A stretch of 64,000 nt of DNA. Source: Lentinula raphanica (lineage: Eukaryota; Basidiomycota; Agaricomycetes; Agaricales; Omphalotaceae). This document shows positions 33,626 through 50,833 of this stretch, piece by piece. Every line of letters starts with the position of its first letter. Positions within the stretch are counted from its first letter, which is position 1. The notes beneath the pieces were generated by a model. It was not told where the DNA came from and did no database searches. It was given only the letters and a program-made list of their open reading frames with translations. The DNA is taken from contig JANVFP010000003.1 in NCBI GenBank assembly GCA_027919835.1, forward strand, positions 1,922,001 through 1,986,000. Reading direction: 5' to 3'. The position numbers and the translations under genes are program-made.

Positions 33626-35971
33626 TTAGAACCATTTGGCAGGTTGTAATCCAATCTTCTTTAATAAATCTTTCACATTGGTAGAAACAAAGGCTCCTAA
33701 TGCAGTTGATCCTTGCAGTTTGACTGGGTTCCCAGCCACCTCGTATCTAAGGAGACTGGATCAAAATCCGCTCGAAGTTTCGAGATGATGAGAACTCACT
33801 GATAACCAGGCTTTCCGTCAATGACTGCCTCTAGTTTGAGTGTAGGATGCTCGGGATCCCTAGTGTCTATTTCTATCGATGACCACTTATAGTTCCCCTC
33901 GGGAATGTACTTGATCACTCGCTCTCTAGGCACCTCTTCGTTGACTACCTCTATTTCCGGCTCGGCCGTGACCTCTGAAGATACGGGTGGATCAATGTCT
34001 GAAGATGTTGGTACTTCATCAGGCTGAGTGTTGGCTTCTTCCTCCTCTGGACTAGGAACAGGTGTTTCCTCGGGTGTGGGTGACGCTGCGTCCGCGGCAG
34101 GAACCTCCTTCGTCAACTTGGTGTGCGTTCGTGTAAACTTTTCATCGCTTTGCATCTTGAGCGTGTGATAAAGGGGGATGTAGAACATACTCAACGGACT
34201 GGACGCAAATGAGTATCAGTAACCATCCGATTTAAGATCGCAACCAACCAACAAAACGAACCTCGTTGAGAATTCCGTCACTGTGAAACCGTATTCAGTT
34301 GGGGAGGCGAATTCGATGGTCGCAAACTCGTGTCTATCTCCAGTAATCACAAACACGTTGGGGACGCTGTGCATGGCATTCAAAAGGGTCTGCTTTTCGT
34401 CTACAAACCCTGCCCATGAATCGTACTGCGCATCATGTCCCCAAAGGGATGTGAAGGGGACGGAAGACACAATGAATTTGAATGTTGCAGTGTTGTTCGC
34501 CTACGACATGGTTAAGGCATTGCGGTTGAGACTGAAAGGATTTGGGAACACGAACCTTGCCCAGCCAGTCAAGCATCCTGGTCAGTTGATCTTCACCTAG
34601 CATTGTCTTTCCTTCAACAGGATCTGTTGGAGATGATCGATATCTTCTGGTGTCCATGACGAAGAATGCCACGTCCCCATAGCGGAAATCGTAGTAGTAT
34701 GGGACATGATCAAGTGATTTGGTAGATGAGGGCGGTGAGGGGTTCCCTTTGATGTTGTAGATATGAAAAGCATCAGATGCGCTAGGGTATGGCTGTTTCG
34801 AGTCGTTGCCAGTGCCAGAATAATTGTTGATGATTTCGTGATCGTCGTAGGCATGGAACATGGCTGGAATTGTCATGAGGATGAGGATGTATCTGGGAAC
34901 AGTGAAATATATACATACGAAGCTTTTCATATATTTTTCGAAAGCTAGGGCTCTGGTAGTTTCTCCTGTACAGCCTGCGGTAGCTTTCTTTGGTGTTGCC
35001 GAAATATAGCGGAACATCGGCGTATACGAAGTCACCTAGGAAGAGCAGGAACGACGGCGGGAGAGAGGGGGATGCATCTTTGTCGCCTGAGTTGAGAGTA
35101 TCGTTGTCATTGAAGCTTTCAGTCGCGTCTATAACGGTAGCCGGAGATGTAGGGTAAAGGTATTCCGCGAGTAGGTCGAAACCCTTGATTCTGCGTCGTT
35201 GTAAAGGTGCATAAGGGAAATTGGGGAGAATACAAGAAGATGCCAAGAAGCGGAAATGCGTGCCACCAGGCATATGAGGATCAGGGAAAGTACGGAATTG
35301 TAGAGGAGAACCCGGGTAAGCAAGCAGAGAAGAGTTGGCACCAGCGAGCGCATCTGGTTACACTATGATAAAAAACAAACAGGATAGAAGGGCAAAGGGA
35401 GTGACATACATTCGTAGTTAGTACTAGGCCAAAGACCTGTTAGCGTAACAGTGTCCACCCAGTCGTTTTCTTGAGACAGGTTGAGAGAGACCCCCTTATT
35501 CCAACCTGCATCTGCCTTGGACTCCCTCCAGACCAGATGGATCGTCTCGTTGAGATGAGGATATCTAACCAAGATCTTAGCAGAGCTATCTGACACTGCG
35601 CCAATTCTAGAAAATATAACGTCGCTTGCATCGTCAAAATAGGGTGAAGCGCAAAAGTCAACGAAGGCGAGCAATAAGAGGGAGTTGATGCTGATGTTGA
35701 TCCATCGAATGACTCGAGAAGGGGTCCTTAGAGAAAAGAATATCGCTGCGATAGGATTGTCATTGCTTCGAGCTGGTTTTGTTGAGAGACTGGCAGAAAG
35801 GAGATATAGGGATAGCAGAGCAGGGATAGCGGATTGTAAGATTGGAGAGGGTATCTAGTAATGATATAGAAGCAAAGTTTGTTGTCAAGGATGCTATGGA
35901 CTCACCACTCTAAGAAATAAAAACGAAGCAAGTCTGAAGGCGGTAGCAAATATTGAGGAGATGAGCGTCAT
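33626..35971 (-). CDS. PhoD-like metallophosphatase, membrane-anchored
   Basis: Alkaline phosphatase D-type phosphoesterase (binuclear metal). Start ATG 35971 (MTLISSIFATAFRLASFLFL). Two or three hydrophobic segments at the N-terminus (ILQSAIPALLSLYLLSASLS and INISINSLLLLAFVDF) suggest a membrane anchor with the catalytic part outside the cytosol. Catalytic motifs: FLLFLGDFVYADV, FHAYDDHEIINNY, VAFFVMDTRRYRS and VFVITGDRHEFA. A Pro/Glu-rich linker (TPEETPVPSPEEEEAN) is followed by a conserved tail ending AKWF, stop at 33626. At least six introns, phases consistent where checked. Natural substrate unknown. Confidence 0.9.
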
Positions 35972-36050
35972 TGACAAGAGGTGGCGCGAGCACGCGTCAG
36001 CCAATCAGATTCAAAATACATCCTATCATACACTACACATCATAAAATTT

Positions 36051-38994
<2,944 letters not shown>

Positions 38995-39317
38995 GGAATA
39001 CGACGACAAGATGCTTCAGAACGAGTCACGTGAGTTCTAAAGCGGCATAAGCGGAGGTAAGAGCCGAAGCCAACCTTATTTTTCCCATCAAATCCCCTTT
39101 GAGCCATTCTTCAAAAGCCGAGGTTGGATCATCAAACTTGTCCATTATTTAAACCCTCCCATCTTTCTCTACATCCTTTCTCTACTTTTACTCTCACCCT
39201 CTCAACTTCTCTCTCTATCCTCATCCAACATTCCTCAAATCTATCCATTCTTAACACCGGCCTCGTTCACCCATCGCGTATTCTTTGATCACCGTCCACT
39301 TGAAGACCGGCAAATAA

Positions 39318-42181
39318 ATGGAAGTCCATGTTGAACAATTGTAGACTTAATCCTCCTCTTTTCTCTATCGATCCCTTCTCAAAATGTTCCTTCTCATCCA
39401 ACAGAGCAAAGCCACCTGCTGTTCGAGGTGCAAGAGCATGCACGACTTGCCGTGCTGCCAAGGTAATTTGTAACATCCTCGGTCTCACTCCTCTCATCGT
39501 AACTCGTCCCATATCCCAGATGAAATGCGTTGGAGCTGAAGACGGTCAACGTCAGTGCCAGCGTTGCAAGCGCGCAAATGTCCAGTATGCGACTCGTGGT
39601 ATCTCCTTTAAACTTTTGGCTCACGACGTAATTCCCCCAGATGCATTTTCGAAAAACATCGGCGAGGCCGTAAGCCAGGCTCCAAGTATGCCTGCTCCCT
39701 TTCTCGTTTCATCTCTCTTTTTCTCACTATGCTATAGACTTTCCGAAGCTTCCAAGATGCTCCGTCGTCTGGAAAAAGGTCTTAACAATGCCAAATCAAA
39801 AGCTATATCTATAGATGCAGGACATCCATCATCCTATCGAGATTCTCATGACGAGACCGACAGCCGTTATACCAACGGTGTTCGTAGTCATCCCTACAGC
39901 CCTCCGAACGGGCGGTTCGTTTCCAATCATCTGCCTCCTCTCAATCTCCCTTCCTATCCAGATGCTGCCAGCGAACACACTGTATCCAGTGCAAGCTCTC
40001 ATACTATGGATGCAAACGATGATGAAGACGACTGTACGTCCGATCGCCCAGAGGATAATATCTTTCCTGCCAACTTTATCCAACGGGAGCGTAGACGTTC
40101 CTTCTTTCGAACTATACTCAATCCTGAAGAATCTCCTGCCTCAGGACCATCTTCTATCCGCGGCTCTGAGTCGTATAGCCCTCCTCATAGTCCTGCCGCT
40201 CCTGCCGGTCTTAGCGACCCCGTATCAGCCGGTATTGTGGATGAAGAGCTTGCCAAGGTTCTATTTGATCTGATCTTCCTTCGTCTCAATCCTTTCATCA
40301 ATCTTTTCGATCCTTCCCTCCATTCAGTTTCATATGTTAGGAACAAATCTCCGTTTTTGTTTACCGTCTTAATAATGGCCGGCTGTAAATTCTTCAGGCC
40401 GACGCTATTCAAGCAGTGCCAGAAACTTGCGGATGAATTTGCCGTCCAAGCGTTCAGAGAAGGTACGAAGAGTGTAGAGACTGTGCAAGCTTTTGCATGT
40501 CTTACTTACTGGAAAGACCACGACGATAATGTGAGTATCTACTCCTTCCTCCTCCTCGGGCGGTATTCAATAGGCTACTAGCGAACAAGTACTTGGACCT
40601 TTGTAGGCTATGTGAGTTACCTCGGAACTTTACCTGCAAATTTTATTCGACGCTGAATCTTAACTATCACAGGCATGCCGCATGGCTATAGAAATCGGTC
40701 TCAATCGTTACACACCAAATCCACCACTCAATGAGACTAAACTACAACGGCTGGAGCGCCGAAACAGGGAACGAACCTATCTTGTGCTCTATGTGCATGA
40801 TCGTAGCCTAAGCACACAGACAGGTCGCCCCTGGATGCTTCCGGAGGATACTTTCATTCGACACGCCGATAGATGGCACGAAGAAAGCACCGATTCTGTT
40901 CGACCGGAAGATGTCATCGTCGCTGCTTTTGTTCGACTGCGACAAATTGCTGTATGTGTGTGCGCATATATGCGAAGCTTGGCTGATCCAATTTTTTCAG
41001 GCTGAAACTACAGAGATATTCCAAAGGGGTGCCGATATGAGCTCTGAAGTCGTACTCGGAAACTGTAACAGCCAATTGACTCAGTGGAAGGAGATTTGGC
41101 ATCGAGAGATGCAGCAAGGTCGGTTTCGGCCTTCTACGAATCTTAATTAGCACCTATTCATGCTATCGCACTAGCGGGGGGTGCGACATTCCATTTTTCG
41201 TTCCTCAATATCTTTCGGCTATACGTCAGGCTATTCACCAACAGCCTCGCGCTACAGGAATCGGTAAAACTCCGTGTGGACTGGTTTTAAATCGTTCTCA
41301 TGAACTTTCTAGTCAAATCGAGCTACACCGAACGTTCAAGCCCTGTCTGCTTGTTACACCAGTGCTATCGATTCTCTAAAGCTCGTGTCAGAATTTGCGC
41401 GAATGAATGTATTGGTGCGGAAACATCTATCTGTTTGTCATTGCAGTCGAACCGATCTTTCTTTGTTAAGCGCTACGGGCAGGAGTCCATTACGATGATG
41501 TCCGCATATGCCGCACTGTTTTTATTGAACGTGGGTACCGTTATTGCGTTAGTTTGAATCCCGGACTCATCGAACTCTTTCGTTCAGCTGCTTCGCAATA
41601 ACAACACCCTGCTACAGCTGCACTCGGGAGCAGCTGACAATGCATACAAAGTGATCTCAGAGACCGCAGACGCGTATCAAGAAACATCACCGGCATCTTC
41701 ATCAGCAGCATACCATGCTCGTTTTCTAAAAGGTTTACTCGCCTATGACATGTTTAGATACCGGAACACCGATAGATTGACCGGACCTATGCATTCCCCA
41801 GATAGCCGTTCCCAAGGTGGGTGGAAGTTCGAACATCTCGGTCGACTGACAGATGATCTTTGTGATACAGGTCCACAGCCAGAATTACAACGGCCAGCGC
41901 ATTCATCAACTTCTCCCATCTATACACAGCTATCCAACCAATCTCAGTTATCCCAATACTCTTCTGAATATGCACCATCTGCTCTTCCTTCACATGTTTC
42001 CAGTTCTCGTGAAACTGATTACTCGGAAACAATTGCATTATCCTCTCTACCTTCTTTCATTCCTGCTTATGTCAGTGGAGTGCATATGCCTCCTGCACCG
42101 ACACATTATCCGGAGCCAGATCAACAGTATTGGAGAAAGATGTACACGGAATTTGGGGGTATGGAAGGAATGGGATCATGA
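39318..42181 (+). CDS. Zn2Cys6 transcription factor with fungal-specific middle domain
   Basis: Start ATG 39318 (MEVHVEQL). A 64-nt intron follows, then the zinc cluster across two more introns: RACTTCRAAK, MKCVGAEDGQRQCQRCKRAN, VQCIF, giving six Cys in the canonical spacing. The linker KHRRGRKPGSKLSEASKMLR and RRLEKGLNNAK (dimerising coiled coil) is the type found in basidiomycete PriB/Acu-15-like regulators. The middle homology region includes YWKDHDDN to TWTFVGYACRMAIEIGLNRY. Introns near 40534, 40609 and 40946, and several at 41150-41640, have not all been resolved. Target genes are unknown. Confidence 0.85.
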
Positions 42182-42415
42182 TAGACGCGTTCTCCTTCAT
42201 TGGAGACGTTTGGGCTTGAAGCAGCTGATCTTTTTTCCTTGTATGTATAGAGATTTTGTACAATGCATCCTGTATCCGTTATCATCTTTGATGGACCTCT
42301 ACATAGGCGCTAATGATATCAAAAATTGTTCAAGCAGAGATGCAAGAAACCAGAGTCAAGATGTACAAATGATGATCACCCGACTTGCAACAAGCAGTTC
42401 CAAGTTCAGGTTTGG

Positions 42416-43782
42416 TCAAGATTCAACACCAATCGGAAAAATGGCAACAGAGCGTCCAACTGCCACAGCCAGTCTCGGAATACCGCGAGTGGCAAGGAAA
42501 TCAAAATCACGCACGTATTGCGGTCTTTGAGACACGTTAAACACGGTAGGTTGAGCGTAAACATAGTTTGTGCTGTAAACGTGGACGACGGCACCCTTTA
42601 ATGGGGATTGAGTGGATATGGCAAAATATTCAGGATATGTTGGACACCATCTTCGGAGATTTGGTGAGTAGCAAGATCGTTCATCGAAGAAAACACAGAA
42701 GTACCGGAATCTATGACCACCTTGTGAAAAGCTGCCACTTGTGGCAAACGGCTTTCCGCCCCGCAAATTTGAAAGATCCCATAGAGAAAATTTAGAACCA
42801 TAAACGGATCCAACGCTATATGATATGAGTTTAAAGTGATTTGCAAGGATAAGTCGGAACGCCCACATGTCAGGAGAATCTCGGCGCCATGCCACTGAAC
42901 CAGACAGTTTGAGGGAGAGTCCGACAGAAACCTCGGAAAGAGCGTGAGGATCAGTTAGCTCTAATACGCTCGAACTGCGCCAGGAATCTTGTTCGGATGC
43001 ACTTGGATCAGAGCGCCAGTCCACGATGTAGACCGTACCCCGAGAATCAGATACAAGGAGCTCTTTAGTCGTACTTGTGTGGGAATCAATCGAGGTCAGC
43101 GGATGAGGGTATGCCATAACATAGACAGTTGGTTGGGGTCGAGAATCAGGGGATTGTATCTCATCTTGCACATCTGTGTCGTGCGGAGTGAGGTCCCAAA
43201 CCATCAGCATCTTGTCATCTGTAGGATTTCTGAGCATCTAGTTGATGATGTACGGAAACGGGTAAACTTACCTGAAACGGTGGCGACATAACGCGACGAT
43301 TCGATACCCATTCCTCCGCAAAATGTTATATCATTGATCTTTCCATGATGACCACTGAGGCCTCCCCCAAAATGGAATATGTCCTCAGGTTCTGATGCAT
43401 TTTTTGTGAGAAGATGGAGACCATAGTCTGCGCTGGCGGCGGCGAGTCTAGTGAATGGTTTTAAACATATGTACGCGTCGTGAACGAGATAAGCCCTACT
43501 CAATAACCCATTCTTCGCTCGTAGATGGAGATACAGAGCGAGGAGACCATGCTATAGCAGTTGAACGCGTTCCAATGTGGAATAACGCGACTGATTCGCA
43601 TGAAGAGGACCCCTATGAACCGAATGATTCAGATGAAATGGAAAGAAAAAACAAAAGATAATTACCACAAGGAGGACTTCTACCGAATGATCACTACCAA
43701 TTGCGACCAAGTCAGGAGCGTCGTCGTTGTGACAAGCGACGAGGACGTGTATGTTGCAATCAGAGTTGTGCCAAAAGTCCAT
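42416..43782 (-). CDS. NUP37: WD40-repeat protein, probable nucleoporin Nup37
   Basis: Start ATG 43782 (MDFWHNSDCNIHVLVACHND). WD-type blades: LVAIGSDHSVEVLLV, GLSGHHGKINDITFCGG with YVATVSDDKMLMVWDL, LLVSDSRGTVYIVDWRSD, SKFSLWDLSNLRGGKP, HRFRWCPTYPEYFAISTQSP and IPRLAVAVGRSVAIFPIGV. Domain order and length (about 400 residues) fit the Nup107-160 complex member Nup37 as I remember it from Agaricomycetes, but WD40 proteins are easily confused. Introns near 43515, 43230 and 42820 keep frame. Divergent from the UMP kinase gene (225 bp between starts). Confidence 0.65.
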
Positions 43783-44007
43783 GGCGGTTGAGAAAGATGA
43801 AATTGAATTGTTTGGTTTTTGACTTGTATGACACAAAATAAACCACCAAATCCTGTTCTGCTCATCGGTCTTTCTTTGGGCTCCTTCCTTGCGTTCTACA
43901 CTCTCGTCAAATATCGCGAAAAGTCTAATCCAGCTTCTCAGCTTCCTCGTCAACTAGATCATCCTTTAGTACCGCCCTCTCGTCCTCGCGATTCTTAGAC
44001 GTTCAAT

Positions 44008-44910
44008 ATGCCTGCGTTCATCGACAAAATCACCGACACTCTCCATCTCAGTTCACACAAAACTGCTTTCGACTCGAAAGTCACTGTGATCTTTGTCCTT
44101 GGTGGTCCAGGTGCCGGTTCGTGGCTCCAGAAACATCTTCCAACTTACGCCGCTCACATTGCATTCTGCAGGCAAAGGGACGCAATGCGCCCGACTTGTG
44201 GAGGATTTCGGTTTCTGTCATCTTTCTGGTGTGTATCGCTTTTCTATTCCTGCCCATACCCGATTCTGAACCATTTATGGTAGCTGGAGACCTTCTCCGT
44301 GCGGAGCAACATCGCGAAGGCTCAAAATATGGTGAACTCATCCAAACATGTATCAAGGAAGGCACGATCGTCCCTATGGAAGTCACTGTCAATCTCCTCA
44401 AGAACGCCATGTCCGCTGCGCTTGCAGAGCAGAGAGCTGGTGACGGCTGGGCAGACGGCCGAGGTCGCTTCCTTATCGATGGCTTTCCTAGACAGATGGA
44501 TCAGGCGGAGATGTTCGAGCGTGATGTCGGAAAAGCGAGTGCTGTCTTGTTCTTCTCAACCACCCAAGAGGTGATGTTAGAACGTCTTCTCGAACGTGGC
44601 AAAACTAGTGGAAGGGAGGACGATAACGTTGAGAGTATCAAGAAACGCTTCAGTACGTCTCCTTGGCTTCATTGCATCGACGTTTCTCTCACCTCACATA
44701 CTTATAGATACTTACAAAGAACAGACTATGCCAGTTATCGAACACTACCAGAAACTCGGTAAAGTGATTGAGGTGTGTTGCAAGTCTTCGAATGTCATAT
44801 ACAACTGTACAACCATGCCTATTCTCTAGATCGATAGTTCCATCTCAATCGAAGAAGTACATCAGAAAACCAAAGCCGCTGTCACCAATCTACTGTCTGG
44901 AAGTACTTAG
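44008..44910 (+). CDS. URA6: UMP/CMP kinase (uridylate kinase)
   Basis: Transfers phosphate from ATP to UMP/CMP in pyrimidine nucleotide synthesis. Start ATG 44008. The P-loop GGPGAGKGTQCARL is split by an intron after GCCG (from 44117). Next are FGFCHLSAGDLLRAEQHREG, the NMP-binding GTIVPMEVTVNLLKNAM, FLIDGFPRQMDQAEMF, the LID LERGKTSGREDDNVESIKKR, then YKEQTMPVIEHYQKLGKVIE and the end NLLSGST. Five exons, about 220 residues, intact. Confidence 0.93.
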
Positions 44911-45121
44911 AGTTACTCATTGTGGTACAAGGAATTTGGGAAGGATTTGTAAACAGATAGATATGAAATATAGTACTTCACGCATGAACCACGAATCCCG
45001 CATGGACTTGAGGAGTAGCTGCTACGCAGACTGCGCGCCCCCCTTTCTCGATAGTGTGGATCGCGCCATCGAAGCAAATGCGATGAGCATCATCATCAAT
45101 ATCGTCCTAGCGAATGGTCTT

Positions 45122-46448
45122 TTATTGAAGAATTCGGCTTCTTTGGAAAAACAGACGAACTGGAATCCACTCCCATCCCCCGCATCGTATGTACTCCACA
45201 GCGAAGGGACCGTCGCCAGCTGTGGTCAAATTCCCCTCCTCATCATATCGCAGGTTTATATGATTACCATTCTCATATGCCCCTTTCAGTATATCCCACA
45301 GCTTGGCCGCAAAGGCTTCTCGTGATTCGGGGGTGTCCATCGATACTGTCGGATCAGAGAATGGTCGGACTACCACAAGATCGCAAGTAGCTTCCGAGGG
45401 AATGATATCCTTAGCGAGAGGAGTAATCCGGAATGCAGGCTCGAGTCTGTCCACATTGACTGTCGCCACAAAGTAAGCAAAAGGTCCATAGACGTCCACA
45501 AATGGATCGTCTTCATCAGAATCTGGATGACTGACGAAGTCTTTGCTGTCCGGATCATACAACTGCACCACACCGAGAGAGGCTACCGGGAGGATTTTGG
45601 CGGAACTGTTATACCACTTTGTGCTGTTTTGCTGGGCAGCAACTTTGAATCGCTCGATTCCCGGCATTTCAGCGCGCAAACGTTCAGAGTCATACAAGAT
45701 GGATGCGTGGAGAGAGGTGGAGACGACCACTGTCGATGCTACGGCTGCATGTTTCAAGTTAGATGTGTGGATGATAGTTCGATGACATTAAGTGGCTCAC
45801 CCTTGGGACGTGCCAACTTGGCGTTGGGCGGTGAAGATAGAGTGGTAATGGCCAAAGTCAAGGGCACAAGACGGGATTCCTGGCCTACAATATACGATCT
45901 CAAGGATCGGAGCCTGTATTCTGTCGACGAGCTGGCTGATCAGAGGATCGGAATCGTGTTTGAGCATAGTCGCAGCAATCAAAGACCATGTTAACAGGGA
46001 GGTGAGGCTGAGCAACAGGAACCACGGTACTCACATTCTGGAGCTGGTGGAAACAAGGAAGAGTAAAGCGCGTTGGCTGTACCACAAGGGATGATTACCA
46101 AGTGGATTTCGGGTGGTACACCGGCTCTCCCTTTGATTTCAGTACTCGACAAGTAGTTTATCATTTCGTGCAGTGTGCCATCTCCACAACCGAGGATGAC
46201 GGTCAGAACCTCGTCGATTGGAGTCTTCTCAAGGAATTCCAGAACTAGCTCTCCGACATGATTGATTCTTTCTGTACCCAGCACACCAGAGACAGAGACT
46301 TGAGTCTCTTTGCAGAGAGGAAGGACATGCTCTTCGAAAAATGACTATGATATAGATAGTTAAGCGCTTCTGATGTCGAGCATCAAATTTGCCTTGCCTT
46401 TGCAGTCTGATCACCACAGACAGGGTTGTATATCCCAACGACAGGCAT
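45122..46448 (-). CDS. Diacylglycerol/sphingoid-type lipid kinase
   Basis: Start ATG 46448 (MPVVGIYNPVCGDQTAK). The first intron appears to use a GC donor (AAG|GCAAGG) and joins to SFFEEHVLPLCKE. The DAGK catalytic core shows VILGCGDGTLHEMINYL, where the usual GGDGT has Cys for its first Gly, then HLVIIPCGTANALYSSLFPP. The second lobe includes VVSTSLHASILYDSERLR and ends RCGGWEWIPVRLFFQRSRIL. ATP-dependent phosphorylation of a lipid is expected. Substrate (diacylglycerol, sphingoid base or ceramide) cannot be told from sequence. Convergent with the UMP kinase gene. Confidence 0.82.
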
Positions 46449-46688
46449 AGTCTCGATGTAAGGGTGAAGACCTTGCAGTGATTAGAGGCTGCGTTTTGAA
46501 GCAGAAGTGTTTCGTAAGACGGTACCGCTTATCCGTTCATCAAGCTCAAGTTTGAGTTACAGTAAGCTTGAAGCTTGAAGCTCTGGGCGCCTATTGATAC
46601 TCTCAGATCATCGTGTTCGCCTTCCATCTCATTGTAAGTATTGAGTATATGTAACAACAGACATTTATACATAGGTAACAGCAGAGTA

Positions 46689-49613
<2,925 letters not shown>

Positions 49614-49668
49614 AAGTCAAAGTGCGAATTGGCGCCGGCATTTCACCTCTTTCTCTCTTACTCTCAAC
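49614..49668. promoter_or_regulatory. Very short bidirectional promoter between DHX35 and YJU2
   Basis: Only 55 bp separate the two start codons. The YJU2 side is a pyrimidine-rich run (TTTCACCTCTTTCTCTCTTA) just before CAACATG. Both genes act in splicing, so shared control is plausible. Confidence 0.6.
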
Positions 49669-50644
49669 ATGTCTGAGCGTAAAGGTATGTTCTTTCAAGC
49701 TTTCTTTTACACTACTTCACTCACTTTCAATAGTTCTCAACAAATACTTTCCTCCTGATTTCGATCCGGATTTGATTCCTCGTCGAAAACAACCCAGGAA
49801 CTCTCAGCAAGTTGTTCGACTCATGGCTCCATTCTCCATGTCCGTCTTTCATCAACTATATCTAGGCGAATAACTCAATCTGCTCCCTAGGCGTTGCAAT
49901 ACATGTGGCGAATATATCTACAAGGGCAAAAAATTCAATGCACGGAAAGAGACTGTCGAAGGGGAGGATTATTATGGCATCAAGATATTCCGGTTCTACA
50001 TCAAATGGTACGCAACACACTCTATATCATGTCTATCACTCACTCACAACTCATACAGTACTTTATGCTCTGCCGAGATCACCTTCAAGACTGACCCCAA
50101 GAACACCGATTATGCTGCAGAGCATGGTGCATCTCGAAATTTCGAGCCATGGAGAGAGGAAGAAGCTGGAGAAGAAGAGGACAGGCTTGCTAAACTCGAA
50201 GAAGAAGAAAATAATCCCATGAAGGCTTTGGAAAACCGTACCACAGACTCCAAACGGGAGATGGACATCCTGGATGCCTTACAGGATATCAGGGCTAGGA
50301 ATGCCAGGAACGAGAGAGTGGGCAATTCGTCCGATCTCCTCGCCAAACTCGACATGGAGGAGATTGAGAACGAGGAGAACTTGGAACGCCAGAGGGAAGA
50401 GGAGGAAGATGAGAAGCTGGTGAGAGAGGTCTTTTCAAAGATACCTTCAACGTCTACGGATTCTTCCTCCGAAACTGTCACAGTGAAGAGGAAGGCGGAC
50501 GCAATAGAGCCAACCATACACAGTCTCCTATCCGAAACCTCTCGCTCTCTGCTGGACCTGAAGGCAAACGTTAAACCTCCTGCCGCAAAAAAGGCGAAGA
50601 AGAACACGCTGGGCATCAAAGTGGTTAAGAAGTTGAAAACATAA
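49669..50644 (+). CDS. YJU2: Splicing factor Yju2 (CCDC94/CWC16 family)
   Basis: NTC-associated factor that promotes the first step of splicing. Start ATG 49669 (MSERK, intron, [19 protein letters not shown]). The zinc motif [19 protein letters not shown] pairs with a second CxxC (CTLC) formed across an intron, followed by [20 protein letters not shown] and [12 protein letters not shown]. The C-terminal half is charged coiled coil with a basic, probably nuclear-targeting tail ([19 protein letters not shown]). Five exons, intact. Ends convergent with NHA1, 189 bp apart. Confidence 0.94.
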
Positions 50645-50833
50645 CTTATCATGTAACATTAGAACTCAATCACTCATGAGGGCGTTTTGTGTAGGACGTC
50701 GACATAACATTTCCGTAAACCATAATACTATACATGAATCTAAGTGCGTTGAGAATAAGTGCGTTAAGAGAGAAACTCTGTATATACCAATGCAATATGT
50801 GCAACACAACCTGAAAATCCAGCGAATAGATAG

